Positions 10,921-25,600 of a stretch of 54,186 bases of DNA are shown here, piece by piece (position 1 is the first letter of the stretch; each line of letters starts with the position of its first letter). A model generated the notes under the pieces. It ran no database searches. It worked only from the letters and a program-made list of their open reading frames with translations, and was not told the origin of the DNA. The translations under genes were made by a program, and so were the position numbers. The stretch comes from Chromera velia (taxonomy: Eukaryota; Sar; Chromeraceae), in the NCBI GenBank assembly GCA_018398765.1, contig JAHBMJ010002738.1:120566-174751 (forward strand), in the 5' to 3' direction.

Positions 10921-13900
10921 GTGTGCAAGAAAAAAAAGAAAAAAAAAAAAAAAAAAAATGTATATATATATATACATACATATATACATAGAGAGAGAGA
11001 TCAGGGCGTGAAGCCCGAATGGAAATGCCATTCTCTTCTTCCACGACTGTTCGCTCTTGGTTTCCGTCCTGCGTTCCGTTTCTCTGTTCTCATGTTCACA
11101 GCCTGCAAGGAAGAATCTGTAAGGTCCTCTTTTCCTGCCCATCGCTGTGTGTCATTTCTTGCGGTGCGTCTGTATTCTCTCCCGTTGTGCAGCCTGGCTG
11201 TGCACTCTAGTGCCACTGCAACACTTGTGGGCACACTGACGAGACGGCCCGACAGATTCGGCATGGCAACCTTCGAGGGTCTCTACCTGAGCGCAGGGTC
11301 CGGCAACGTGACATTCGAGGCGACGTGCTCCTCTGGGTGCTCCGGGACGCCCTCTGTGCAGACAGATATTATCAGCGTCAGTCAGTCAGTCAAATGGAGG
11401 AGTCAGGTAGCCGTTTCTCACTTTCTTTTTCTTCGTTCTCTCCGTTTCCGTCCTTCCCCCATCCCAATGTCTTGCTGATGGTCAGAGAAAAGAAAAGCCA
11501 CCAGACCCACTCCTTCTATTCAACGTACGTCTGCAGGTTTCCACCTCAACAGGCAGCGTTCTTGCTTCAGTGCCCTCCTCAGCGTCAGAGGGTTCAGTGT
11601 CTGAGTACACGCTTCAACTCGGAAGCGAACCGGCAGACACAGTCACCATAGCACTGTCTCTGACGTCAGGCACAGGAAGCGTCGCCCCCACATCCCTCAC
11701 CTTCAGCTCTGCCGATTGGATGCTCCCCAAAACTGTGGCTGTTCAATCGACAACCAGTACAGCATCCAACACTGCAGAGACAGTCACATTGCAAGTGACG
11801 CACACTGCAACTTCCAACGATCCAAATTACGTCACCGCCGCCATCAGATGGAGCCCCCCATTCCCCGCCACCTCCACAAACGTTTTGGATGTGCCCTTCA
11901 CAGAAACGCTGGTGCCTACAGTCACCATTTCGCCTAGCTCGGCCACAGTTCTGGAGGGCAGCTCAGTGACTTACGACATTTTTTTCAATCACCAGCCCCA
12001 TACAGACCCGACAGTAATGAACATTGGAGGGAGTACTGTGAACATTGCACAGTCCTCTTGGACAGATGCAACCACAGCCGTGTATACCCACACGGTAACC
12101 ACAACGAACGACGGTGTCGACAACGGGAGCCCCCCGACAGTCAACAGCGTGCAGAACAGCGTCACGTCCTACACTGTCACATTCTCACCAAGCGCCTACT
12201 TCTACTACGCCACACTAGATGCCACCACCTCGGCTGTCACGGTGACTGCAGGGAGCACCCTCCGCATCGACAACGAGGGCACGATCACCGGCACAGTGTC
12301 CATCCAGCTGTCCGCAGTGCCCACCGCCACGGTTACAGTGGCACTCGCCTGTGACAGCGCTGCGGTCGCACAAACAGCCGCGAGTGTGGACCTGACGACT
12401 ACCACGTGGAACTCGAACCAGAACATCGACCTCACGGGAGTCAGTGCAAGCACACCGACGGGAAACTCGTTCAAGACCACCTGCACACTCTCTGCAACGT
12501 CGACAGATGCGAGATACTCAGGAACAGCGGCAGTCTTCACGCCAAGCAACGAAATCGCTATAGTCGTTGGTAGGTTTTCTCTTCCTGTCTTGCTTTTTGG
12601 TTCTTTTGGGCTGGAAGGTTTGGAGAATGGGAGTGTCTATGGTTGTACCTTTGCTTTTTCACAGTACAGACGCGTTGTTCTTTTGTCTTCGTGATTTCTT
12701 TCCCTTGCTGATGCTTTTTCTCCATGAGTAGCGACAAAACTTTACCAACAAATTGTTTGGATTGGTTCCTTCAAGAGAGCGTGCTGATGTTTGAAATACC
12801 AACCGAGCACACCGGTGAGGACCGTGACTTGCCAAGTTCGTTTGCCTTGTTTTTCCAGTCCGTAGTCAGAGGACATACACTGCGATACAAACATCTGCAT
12901 GCCTCATCGACCTTCTTGTCATGTTTTGCAGTCCGACGACAGTGCACCGTTGGGCTCTACGGGACCTCCTGCACCAACTGTCCTGCTGGGAGTGAGTGCT
13001 ACGGGGCCATCTCCTCGACCTGTCCCTCAGGGTACTACTCGGCAGCAGGGGACGGGTTCTGTCGGGCCTGTCCCCCTGGGAGTGCGTGCACTACCCCTGC
13101 AGCGAGCGTCACGGCCTGCAGTGGGACTGGACAGTATGCGGTTGGATACTCGACCTCCTGTTCCACTCCTGTGGCAGGGAAGCAGTTCACCACCAGCTCC
13201 ACACACCCCGTGCCCTGTCTCCTCGGCATGTACTGGGACAACACCGCCTTCACCTGCACGCTTTGCCCCGCAGGGTCCAGATGTACAGACCCTACGTCTT
13301 CTACCCCTGTGGCGTGCGGAACGGGAGAGTATTCAAAAGGCGGGGCCATTCTGTGCAAGAAGTGCCCTGCAGGATTCTCCTGTGCCACCACGTCTGCTGA
13401 ACCCGCCCCCTGTGCTCCAGGAACGTATGCAACCGGGGGCGCAACTTCCTGCACCAGCTGCACAGCCGGAAACGAGTGTCCCTATCCAGACAGGGCTGTT
13501 CAGATCGCGTGTGCTGCTGGATATTATGCCCTGGCAGGCGCCTCCACCTGCAGACTATGCGATGTCGGTGTTGAATGCGCCGCAACAACCTCTGCAGGGT
13601 CCGCCTGCGCGACAGGCACCTACTCCCTTGGGGGTCAGACCTCTTGCACAGCCTGTCCTGCAGGGTTCTACTGCCCCGCAGTGAACAGACCCCCAGTGCT
13701 CTGCCCCGGGGGTACCTACTCGACAGGCAGTGCCTCCAGCTGCAATGCCTGTACAACTGGGTGCGTGTGTGACGAGGGGTCTACAGCCGCCTGTCCCTCT
13801 TCCAGCCAGTGCCCTAAGGGGTTCTACTGCGCTGGGGGGGAACCCGTTCCTTGTGGTGGCGGGACCTACCAGGCGAGTGCTGGGGCTACGGCAAGCACTG

Positions 13901-14558
13901 CCTGCACAACGTGCACGGCAGGGTACTTCTGCCCCCGAGCCACGGCGGAGGTGGCGAAGGGGATGTTGGAGTGTCCCATGGGCCATTATTGCCCTGCGGG
14001 ATCCGATGTTCCGACCCGATGCGGTGCAGACACTTACCGGAATGATTACATGGGGACAGCTGCAGGGGACTGTACGGCATGTCCGAATGGGTACTTTTCA
14101 GGAACTTCAGCCGCAACAGACGCAACCACGGTGCAGTGCTACCCAGCGCCTGCGGGAACCTGGTGGGTCTCTGGTACAGCTGGAGAGCAGGCAGTCACTG
14201 CAGGGAGTTACACAGGAAAAGCATACGCACTGGAAAGCACGGATACACTCCCGTCCTGCCCTGCTGGTTCGTATTGTCCAGCAGGAAGTGCGGCCCCAAC
14301 CCGGTGTGCCCCGGGCACTTACTCAACGGCCACTGGGCAGACAGCGTCGACAGCGTGCGGGAACTGCGACACGGGCTACGCGTGTCCCCAGTACGGCACG
14401 CGGGGCGTCTTTGTGAGGTGCGCCCACGGCCACTACTGTGAGGCAGGGACACGATGGCCCGATGAGATCCCCTGTCCCCGAGGGACCTGGTTGGCCGAAC
14501 ACACAGGCACAGCATCGAGCAGTTGTACTCAGTGTCCTGCAGGTTTGTTGCTTTCTTC

Positions 14559-14605
<47 letters not shown>

Positions 14606-16595
14606 TCTTTGAAATGTGTGGTCGCAAGTAACGTGAGAAGGAGTGTCCTGCTACAGAGTTAGAAACTGAAGCAGCATTTGCTTTGCACACGATGTCACGA
14701 AAAAACCCTTTCCTGCTGCTTTCTCCCTCCTCCTGCCTGTCTCCCTTCAGGATTTGCATGCGACCACGGCACAGGAGGTCCTCACTTCCCCCCCCAGCCC
14801 TGCGCTGCTGGCCACTACTGTACTGCCGGGACTGAATACCCCACCCAGAACGCCTGCGCAGCAGGAACCTTCTCGCCCCACACAGGACTCACAGCAGCAT
14901 CAGAGTGCACAAAGTGTCCTCCGGGGAAGTACTGCACAGGAGGGAAACCTGCCCCAGACGGCGACTGCCTCCCCGGACACTTCTGCCCTGAGTCCTCCAG
15001 CGACCCTCTGGCAAACCCGTGTGCACAAGGGAGCTACTCGCCTGACTGGGGCCTCACTTCTCAGGATCACTGCCTTCCATGTCAGTCTCTGTCTGTCTGT
15101 CTGTCTGTTTGTCTGTTTGTCTGTTTGTCTGTCTGTCTGTCTGTCAGTCTGTCGACTGGTGTGAATACTCGCCGAGTCTTTTTTTTCTTTTCCCGACGTC
15201 GTTCTTTGTGTTCTCCTTGACAATCCAACCGTCCTGAGAGTATCTGGTTAAATTGAATGAATGCCCACTCATCCTTCTTTCTGACTGTGTTTTCTCGTGT
15301 GCACGTTGACGCCATCAAAGGGCGCTTTTGCTTTTGCTTTTGCATGCTCTCACTTCTTTGCCGTCTCCCTTTCTTCCCGTCTCCTTATCTGTGCAGGTCC
15401 TGAGGGCAGTTTCTGCCCCCCCGGTTCCCCCTTCCCTGAGCCTTGCCCGGTCGGGAGCTACAGTCTGAACACGAACACTACAGGCACCATGGGACTCATC
15501 ACCAGCCCAGGCAGCCTGCGAGCGAACACGTTCAGCCAGTGCGAGACCTGCCCGGCAGGCTACGAATGTCCCGTGGGGGCAATCGAGGCGATCGCCTGCG
15601 GGCGTGGGTACTACTCCGCTGCTGGAGCTGGCGCATGTGAGTGGGTGGGCCGATAGTTCAGAAGACACAGAGCAATATTCCCTGTCGTCCTCTCTGAAAC
15701 TCTCGTGGAAAGTGAGAAGAAGGTCTGACCTGCTCTTCCTTTGTCTCTCGTTCGACGTCTGAGGCGCACTCCTTGATAGACACTTACAAATAGTACATGA
15801 TTTCTTCCTTGCAGGCACGATTTGCCCTGCTGGTTCCTATTGTGACTCAGAGACCACTACAGACTCCGACATTGGCACCAAGGTGTGCAACTCTGCTTCC
15901 CTGGATTGCTCTACTACCGGCATCGACTACACAACCACGATGGGAAGTCGGCCCTGCCCTCTGGGACACATATGCTACGACGTCAGTCGATCATACGGTT
16001 GCCTTCTTTCTTTCCATCCTTCCATCTGCCATCCTTCTAATCCTGGAGCCCATTTTGTCTTTTTCCCACTGAACAAAAGAGAAGACTGCTTGCCGGCTCC
16101 CGACTAGAAGATAGACTGACTCATCCGGATAGGAGATTCTGGCATCATTACTGCGCAGAATGGCAAAACAACAAGCCGCTTTGTATTAGTCCACCCAAAG
16201 AGAATTTGCAAAACACCACGGAAACGAGCAAGAGAAAGCCATCATTCCTCGCTATGTCTCTCGTTTCTTCCTTGTTTGCCTTCTTTTCGACAGGGGGCGA
16301 CCAATACGGCCGCTACGGTGCCGAGTGAAGTGAGTGCCGGATTCATCGTGGACTTCCCTGGCGTCACCTCTGCGGCCCTCTTCGGGTATTACGTGAACAC
16401 CACCGGGCAGTGGGAGCTCACGGGCCAGTGCGACCCCCACTACCTCTGTCCGGAGGCCTCGTCCAACTCCACACCCACACTCTGCCCAGCAGGGTACTAT
16501 AGGTGGGAAAGCTTAATTCTGAGTTTCTACTACCTCAGGATCTCTCTCTTTGTCTTTCTCTGCAGTGCAGTCTCCCTGTCTTTCTCGCTTTGCTT

Positions 16596-16626
<31 letters not shown>

Positions 16627-19600
16627 TTCTGTCGATTCGGAAAAAGTGAAGTGAAGAAAAGACGATATAGTCTGTCTGTCTGGTTCCATACTTGATTTTT
16701 TCTTCGACCTTCTTCCACGTAATTCTACCTTCTGCCTCGATTGCTTAATTGCTTGCCACTGCCTGCCTGTCTGCAGGCCCCTGGTAGGAGGGCGTCACAA
16801 TCTCGGGAGCTCGGACTCCTCTGAGGGTCTGACGGCTCCTTTGGGACAGTGCTCCCTCTGCCCTGCGGGATTCTACTGCCCCATGAGCAGCTCCACGCAG
16901 ACCGTTGTGGACTGCCCGACAGGCTCATACTGTCCCGAGGGTTCATCAACCCCCACAGGATGCACAGCAGGGTACTTCGGCACTCAGACCAACACCAGGG
17001 AGGCAAGCGACTGCACACCCTGCACCCCAGGCATGTACTGTGGCAGCACGGGCCTCACAGCCCCGACAGCAAACTGCTCTGCAGGGTCGGTCAGTGATGC
17101 AACATATTGTCTCTTAATTGTTTGTGTGTGTATTTGTGTATGTGCACCTTTGTACGTATGCAAGGCTGGCTGGAAATCTGATACGGGAAAGTCATTACAG
17201 CAATAAATTATTTTCCTTTCGTTGATAGTTGCTCCCACCCGGTACAAGTACGCTTTGTCGAAGAGAGCACTATCCCTCAGCACAAGTTGTCACTTCGTTT
17301 CCCTGTGTACCTTCATTCATCATGCCTGCAGATTTCTCTGCTACCTTGGGTCCACCAGCGCGACCCCGACTGACGGCACGACCGGCACCACGTGCACGGC
17401 AGGAGGGTACTGCACAGAGGGGGGCCTGGTCAAGGCTTCCTGCCCTGCAGGGACGTACAACCCCTTTGCGGGTGCTTTCGACACTTCCCTCTGCACGACC
17501 TGCACCGCAGGATCATACTGCACTGGCTCAGCGGAGACGGCCCCGAACGGCCAATGCTACGCTGGATACTACTGCCTCACTGGCAGCACCACCCCAACGC
17601 AGAACATTGTGCCGGCAGGGGCGTACTCAATTGCTGGAGACGGCATAGACACCAACGGAGGCACATCATGCCCTCAAGGGTATTACCAGCCCAACGCGGG
17701 ACAGTCCAGTTGCCTCGACTGCCCAGCCAGACAGTACTGTCCGAGCACAGGAATGACGACCACGTACAACTGCCCCACCTCCAACTACTGTGAGGCTCGA
17801 ACGATACTCACAGTGCCCTGCCCAGCAGGGACATACTCAGCCGCCAACCTCCTCTCCTCATCGAACGACTGTAACCGTTGCGACCCCGGAAAGTACTGCT
17901 CCTCCACCGGGCAGGCTGCCGTCGGAGGTGACTGCAGTGCGGGGTACTACTGTGCCTACCAGTCAAGCAGCCAGACCCCCTCATCAACAACAGACCAAAG
18001 CGGCCCGTGTCCCGCAGGGTATTACTGCATTGCGGTCGGTCGGTTTCTTTCGAAGAATTGAGACTTTTCTCGATTAGGAGCTGTACGGCTACTTTGAAAA
18101 TTCATTCTGTACTGCTGCGTAGCGGTGCCTGACTTTCTTTCTCTGACGGTTCCGCCAATTTAAACTAGCATCCATCTCTTTTGCACTTGGGATCCCGTAT
18201 GTGTGCTGTCCTTCCTTTCAAGTGAAGTTTCCAACATACCGGCTTCTACTGTGGATTCAAAAGGAGAAGTTTCTCCCTTCATATGCGTGCAATTTTCTTG
18301 CGGTGTGCGTCCGTGCAGGGGAGCGTGAATCCCGTACCGTGTGCCTCCAGCACCTTCAGGGCCACGACCCTCGCTACAGCATCAGGCGACTGCACTCAGT
18401 GCTCAGCAGGGTCCTACTGTCTCGGTGTGGGTCTCTCAGCAGTCACTGCATCTTGTCCAGCGGGGTACTTCTGTCCGACCGGCACAGACGACTACTCTGC
18501 CAATCCATGCACTGTTGGGAACGCGTGTCCTGCCGGTGCTTCCGGAGAGACCGCCTGCACTGGGGGCACATACGCAGAGGCAACGAGGACCGACAGCTGC
18601 CTGACAACACCCGCAGGATATTATACCGGGGCGTCCGCGTCTTCCTTTGCCAACGACTGCCAGGCAGGACACTACTGCGTAGCAGGTAAGCGTGGTGAGT
18701 GCCTAGTTTCTCCCACTCTCTTGAGTTTCCTTTTCTGTGTCGTTGTCTCTGTCTCTTCTGCTGTTTCAATTCCTCCCGCCACCGAACACCTTTCGACTGC
18801 ACACACATCTGTACGTCTGAATGTCGGACCGTGCACCCAACTTGCTTGCAGGTTCCTCCAGTGCCACAGCAGCTGCGTGTGCAGCGGGGACGTTCAGCAA
18901 CAACACCAACGCAAAGGCAGCGGACTGGTGTCTAGACTGCCAGCCTGGCAAATACTGCCCCTCCACTGCCACCACTGCACCTGCAAACTGTGACGCGGGG
19001 TATTACTGCACAGGCGCATCGACAACCAACATCCCCTCCTCGGCCCCGGAAGGCGGCCAGTGCGCTGCAGGAACGTACTGCCCCGCAGGTTCAGTTGCTT
19101 CTGTGACATGCGATGCGGGGTCCTACTGCTCTACTGCGGGCCTCGGAAGTCCCCAGGCTTCCTGCCCGGCAGGATACTACTGCCCGGCAGGCACTTCAAC
19201 CTCAACTTCCAACCCGTGTACGGCGGGGCACTACTGCCCTCTCGGGTCCTCCACTCCAGTGGCATGCCCACCAGGCACCTTCCTTGCATCTACACAGAAC
19301 GACGCCTTGGCTGACTGCACGACCTGCACAGGGGGGTCCTACTGTGAATCCTCCGGCCTCACTGCTGTGACGGGGCCCTGCTCTGCAGGGTTCTACTGCC
19401 CTGCAGGATCCAGCGCTTTTCGCCCGTCAGGGAGCATATGCCCTGCCGGCTCTAGTTGTTCTGCGGGCGTTGCTTCCCCCTCTGGGTGCTCTTCGGGGAA
19501 CTACCAGCCTTTGACTGGACAAAGCTCGTGCGACGCCTGTCCTGCAGGAAGATACTGCAACTCCACGGACGCGCTGTCGTGCGAGACGGGAAAGTACTGC

Positions 19601-22600
19601 ACTGGGAGCAACACACAGGCATCACAGAGCGACTGTGCCACCGGGACCTTCAACGATATCGTGGGGAGGTCTGCTTCCTCAGAATGCCAGAGCTGTCTTC
19701 CAGGTGAGCACAATCTCATGCCTGCTCTTTCACTTTGTCGAATTTCTTTGTTGCCACTTAGTTTATACAGGGTTTCCAACCATTTGTTGTTTTCTTTTGG
19801 TTTCCCTTTGGGCCCTCTGTTGCATTCGTTGAGGTCCTTATGTCTCTTTTGTATTCTTTGGCGGAGAATTTCTCTTCTGCTCTCTTTTCCGAATTCTTTT
19901 TTGTGTTTGGTGTTTGTGTTTGTCTTTGTCTGGTGTCACAAATGACCCACTGATGCATGGCCATTGCTAACAAAGACATAAACGGCCATCAGTCACTTGA
20001 CCAAGCTTTTCATTTCCTTGTCTTCTCTCGCAGGAACGTATTGCGGGAGCACAGGGCTCAGCGCCCCCACAGGAGACTGCACTGCAGGATACTACTGCAC
20101 AGGAGGGACCACAAGCGCGACCCCCTCATCTAACGGAGGACAGTGCACGACCGGCACGTACTGTCCGACCGGGTCCCCTGAAGCCGTCGTGTGCCCTGCG
20201 GGGTATTACTGTTCGGGATCTGGGAGGACAACTCCGAATGCCAAGTGCACCGCAGGATACTTCTGTCACTGGGGAGCCACGTGGCCCACTCCCACACACC
20301 GCTCGTGGGACGCCACCGTGTGTCCGTCCACCGCTTCCGGGGCTGCTTCCTGGCAAAGGGGTGGCATGTGCCTGCAGGGCACCTTCTGTGAGTCCGGGGC
20401 TGTGGTGCCTATCGCGTGCCCTGCAGGGACATATGGAACTGCCAACCTGGCCACGAGCGTGCTGGACTGTGCCACGTGCCCTGCTGGACAGTACTGCTAC
20501 GGGTTTGGGTTGACTGCCGTGAGCGGAAACTGCGAGGCTGGATTCTACTGTCGGGCTGGACAAAGTGTCAGTCAGCCAGTGGACGGTTTTTTTGTTCCTT
20601 CAAGTGAAACACATTTTCTCTCAGTGATGATCGGGGAGGCAGATTCGATGTCATCTGCTACGCAGGGCACAAATACATTATTCACTCTCCCAATTTTGCG
20701 TCCTATCATCTTTCAATCTGGCTTGTCTCTTCAGCTGCTCCACAGCTTTCTGAGCAAAGATTGAACCAAGCTGAACGGTTGGTCCTCGTGAAGTATTGCA
20801 AACTCCCTCAGCAAACAGGCAGACGTGCCTTTCCCTCCTCAAGAGAGTCTTGTCGCGCCCTTCTGCGTCAATGAGTGAATGTTCCATAACGTCTGCCACC
20901 GAAACGAATTCCACACTGTTTTTTCCTTCATGCAGGCAATGTTTGATGTGATCTGCCCTGTGGGACAGTACTGTCCTGAACAAAGCTCGGCAGCAACTAA
21001 CTGTTCCGCAGGGTGAGTATTCATCTCCTCTTGCTTCTCCTGCGCTGTCTGTCTTAGTTCACCAGGCTCTTTATCTCTCTTTCACCCTCTGCCTGTCGCT
21101 CTCTGTCCCTCTCCATCTTTCTCTTTCTCTCTTTGGAAATTCCTCTGGTAGAAAAGTTCTGTATCTTTCTCTTGTGCTCAAATCTCATGCCCGTGTTGCC
21201 CCTCCTGGAAATCTTCATTTTCGTGTCTATCGTCTTACTCTGATGCCATCTCTCACGGACTGTTTTGTGTGCCTGTCTGTGTTTGTGCAGAACATACAAC
21301 GCTTTTGTAGCACAGGCAAACTGCACAAACTGCCCTCCGGGAACCCTCTGTGCCTCTGAGATGATGACCTCTCCTTCCGAATGCCCCACGGGGTCCTACT
21401 GTGGAACCGCCACGTCCTCTGCCACCGCCTGCTCTGCCGGGACATACCAACCACTCACTCATCAGACAACCAGTGATTCCTGTGTGGGCTGTTATCCCGG
21501 CCAGTACTGCACTGGCACAGGCAGGTCCGACAACGGCACAGCCTGCACGGCCGGGTACTACTGCCGGTTCGGGTCCTCCAGCGCGACCCCAACGAACACG
21601 TCCTGCAGCGGCACCGGATACAACCTCTGTCTCCCAGGAAGTAGGTGCCCTGAGAACACATACTGCCCTGCAGGGTCGTCTGTGCCCACAGCGTGCCCTC
21701 TTGGGACGACAGGAGCTGCAGCAGGTGGGGTTATGCACTGGGATAGAGTTCCATTTGTCTGAATTGTGTTCGAGTTTGTGAAGAGCGAACGGACACTCTT
21801 GTCGGCATGTGTTCCCCCCCCGCACTATGGAGTGTCTCTGTCTTTCTGTCTGCCCCTCTTTCGGGTAACCCAGGGAATAATTGATTGTCACTCTTGCATT
21901 CACACGTCTTGTCCCGCTCTCTCTGATCTATTCATTCCCGTTCGCAGGCTCGACTGCCTCCACCGACTGCTCTGCGTGTCCTGCGGGGTCCTACTGCGCT
22001 GCTGACGCCGTACCCCGCACGTGCGACGCCGGGTTCGTCTGCTCGTCGGGTGCCAAGAGCCCTCGGCCGATTGATGGCACGACTGGGTATATCTGCCCTG
22101 TGGGACACTACTGCACGGCAGGAACCACGACAGGCGAAACAAATTGTGCGGACGGGACGTATGCGGATGTGACGGTGTGTCAAAAATCTGAGAGAGTCCA
22201 TGAATCTGAACATTTCAACAGAGACTCGTGAAGACCCTGTCCCCCCAATGCCCCAAGTGCTTCCTTCTCTAATAAAGTCGCCCGAATGGTTCGAAGCTTG
22301 TCCTTTCACTGTGTGTATGGCTGCTATGGCCCGTCAGTTCGCATTCTTGTCACCCAGCTATCGGCCTCCCTTTGTGTTTAGTTTGTCCCTGTGCATCCGT
22401 CTTTTTCTTGCTTTTTTTATTAATGTGCCTCTCTGCATGTCTGCCTGCAGGGTCTCGAGACGTGTCACAGTTGTCCTGCGGGGCATTACTGCAACGCCAC
22501 CGGAGGCACCATCACTCCGACTGAGTGCCCCGCAGGCTACGTCTGTCCAGCAGGAGCCAGCGCGCCGACTGCATGTGGAGCAGGAACGTTCAACCCCCTC

Positions 22601-25600
22601 ACGAAGAAGACCAACGCCACAACCGACTGTCTCCCATGCGAATCTGGAAAGTACTGCGCAACCGCGGGGCTCTCTGCGGCAACAGGCAGCTGCACAGCCG
22701 GGTATTTTTGTGCTCAGGAAACATCCGGCAACACCTCTCCGACTCCATCAGGCACCTATCCTTCAAGCGGCACGTGCCCCGCAGGATATTACTGTGAAGC
22801 CGGCACACCCGAACCCACTCCCTGTCCTGCAGGGCGCTACAGGGCAGGTACGATGGGCACTGCGTTGTCTGACTGCACTCTCTGCGATGCCGGGTCTTAC
22901 TGCGCGACGATGAACCAGACTGCCACCACAGGGCAGTGCGAGGCAGGGTACTACTGCAGCAGCGGGTCCAAAACAATTTCAGGAGGCACGAAGGGGTCCG
23001 ACTCCTCAAGTGTTTATGTTTGTGCCGAAGGGTCCACCTGCATCTGCCCATTCGGGCACACATGCGCTACCGGAACAGGAACTCCGGCCCAATGTCCGGG
23101 GGGGACATACGGAAACACCCTGGGTCAGACGACCTGCCAGACCTGTTACGTGAGTCACTACTGTGCAGCTGCCACCACCACGCCGGTATCCTGCACAGCA
23201 GGAAACTACTGCCCCAACGCCACAGAGACCCCCATTCCCTGCCCCAACGGAACTTATGATTCAACAACAAGGTACATGAGGGCAAGTGACCAGTGCTCGG
23301 ATTGCGAACCTGGTTACTACTGCACCGGGGGCGGCGCGCTGGATACGAACAAGGTATGCGATGTCGGCTACATCTGCGTGAAGGGAGTCTCATCTGCGGC
23401 CCCTCCACGAAACTACACCGACCTCACATTCACAGGTGCCGTGCCTTCAGAGTGGGGCGGCCTCTGTCCTCCTGGCCACTATTGTGGTCCGACCAACACG
23501 GTGCGCATCACGACCCCGACTGCCTGTTCCTCTGGTACAGTCAGACTGGAACCTGGTGGTATCTCACAGAACGACTGTGGGGCCTGCCCGCTAGGCTACT
23601 ACTGTCGGGAGAATATGCTAATTCCAGAAGCATGTCCCATGGGCGGATGGTGTGTGCAGAACGCCACAGAACCTGCGTGGTGCCCTATCGGATACTACCA
23701 GCCGCTGACACTCCAAACCTCAAACACGTCGTGCACCCTCTGCCCAGCAGGGTACGCATGCCTCCCATCTGACAACGATTTCTACCCACTCGGGTCGTTT
23801 GGCAGCTACCCCGCTTATGGTATTCAGACTCTTGATGCCTGGATCTGCCGTCCGGGCATGTACTGCACAGGGGGCACAAACGCACCCCAACTATGTGGGA
23901 CCGGGACGAACTCCAATGTCACAGGGGTCGTCAGTGCTGCCGGCTGTCTGGCCTGTCCCGCAGGTGTCTACTGCACAAACGGGTTCGGTCTCACGAACAG
24001 CCCCTCAGGAAGGGACCTGGTCCTGGACCCCCGGGCGTGCCCAGGCGGCAACTACTGTGTCGAGAACTCAACTTCTTATTCTCAGTGCCCTGCAGGCACC
24101 TACTGTGAACCACTGTCGAGCGCCACAACCGCCTGTACTCAAGGGTACTACTGTGAAGCTGGGTCCGCCTACAGAGTTCCGTGCCCCGAAGGCGCCTACT
24201 GTGTAGCGTCTGCTACTGCTCCGACCTATTGTCCTGCAGGCTCCAGAGGTCTGAGAGGTCAGACAACTGCCATCAAGAAGGACGGGTGCAGCACTGGAGA
24301 GATCTGCGCCTGCGAGTCCTGTGAGTCTGGGTACTACAGCGATGGTTCCCCCGTGTTTGAGTGCACTGAGTGCCCTGCAGGTTTCGTCTGTGAGGTTGGC
24401 ACAAGCACCGCTGCTCCTCAGACCCTGGCTGCTGATGGGGGCTACCCGTGTCCAGTCGGGCACTACTGTCCTTCAGGGTCTTCTTTTGGTTTGGCATGTC
24501 CGGAGGGGACGTTCAGAGCCGTGACGAAGGGAGAGGCACTGACTGACTGCTCAGGCTGTCCCGAGAACACATTCAACGAAAAGACAGGACAGAACGGATG
24601 CTTCCCTTGTGGATCCACATCCACTGCGGTGGTTGGATCAACCACCTGTGTGTGTGACGGTCTGAACCGAACCTTCTCGGCTTATGACGGCACTTGCACG
24701 TGCTCCACGGGATTTGAATTCATTGACGACAACCTTGTGACGAGGTCAAATGAGGACTCCAGCATCGATTGCCAGCCCATCGTGTACCCCAGGTGGGAAT
24801 GAAGGGAAGGGTACGGGGGGGGGGAAGAGAGGGAGCTCCGTTTTTTCGGTGTGGTTTTTCACTCGATTGCTTGATGTACTGCTTGGTTGAATCTCATGTA
24901 GGAGGCCGGGTGCATGCTTTGTGTGACTACCTGCTCGGTCTCTTGGTACTGATGCATTCAGAATGCAGAGAATATTCCATTTCTTAATTTCTCCTTCCCT
25001 GCTGCTGCTTGTGCCTCCGTCTTAAAGCACCCTACTCATTCTTTTGCGTCATTTGTTTCATCAACTTCCGAGAGTACCTACAAAACTTTCATGCCCATGC
25101 ACCTCCATGCATCCATCCCCTTCCATCCTCCCGTCTGTCTACAGCTGTGCCTCCTCCTCGTCTTCCAACTCCGGATCAGACCCCGACCAGACAGGAGCCC
25201 CACAGTCGAGCTCTGGAATGGTGCGTCTGGCCAACGGGACCTGCGTGGAGTACTCCACCATCGACTGCGCTTCAGAGTGCAATGGGGGCGCAGGGACCTT
25301 CATTAGCAACGTTGGAAGGTCCGTTGGATTGTTTGTCCGCGTGTGTGCAGACAAACAAAAGTGGGATCTGATCTGAAGAATGCATGGGGGGAGGGAGGGA
25401 GGGAGGGAGGGAGGGAGGGAGAGAACAGGGATCTTCAGTTGAAGTCATCATCATGTCGTGTGATCCTGTCTTCTTTTTCAGGTCGCAATCCTAGGGCTCT
25501 CTTTTTTGCTTTTTTCTGCTGTGCGAGGCCGTCCCTGATCATCCATTGATTGGGCGCCCCCTCACTCTATTGGATTTCGAGCGGATTGTCGCGTGTGTTT

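Larger units (their letters stand above)
12932..24792 (+). other. GCC2/GCC3 (ephrin-receptor-like) Cys-rich repeat array, exons 5-18
   Basis: About 2800 residues of short modules with Cys pairs, built on C-x-x-C-P-A-G-x-Y/F-C and G-T-Y/F-x-x-x-x-G followed by C-x-x-C. There are several dozen modules. This is the GCC2_GCC3 / Tyr-kinase ephrin A/B receptor-like pattern seen in very large surface proteins of alveolates and animals. Boundaries between several of these exons are phase 1, which favours exon duplication and shuffling. Exon 18 alone (2342 bp) encodes about 780 residues. Confidence 0.9.

Noticed and set aside
10616-11142. Open frames through (CTGT)n, (GT)n and (CT)n in intron 2
   Set aside because: Pure low-complexity translations. 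The region is an intron with matching phases on either side.
17086-17100. Donor GTCAGT at 17090 for exon 10
   Set aside because: It leaves phase 0 while exon 11 needs phase 2. The GTCGGT at 17086 keeps the frame and the Cys-repeat pattern.
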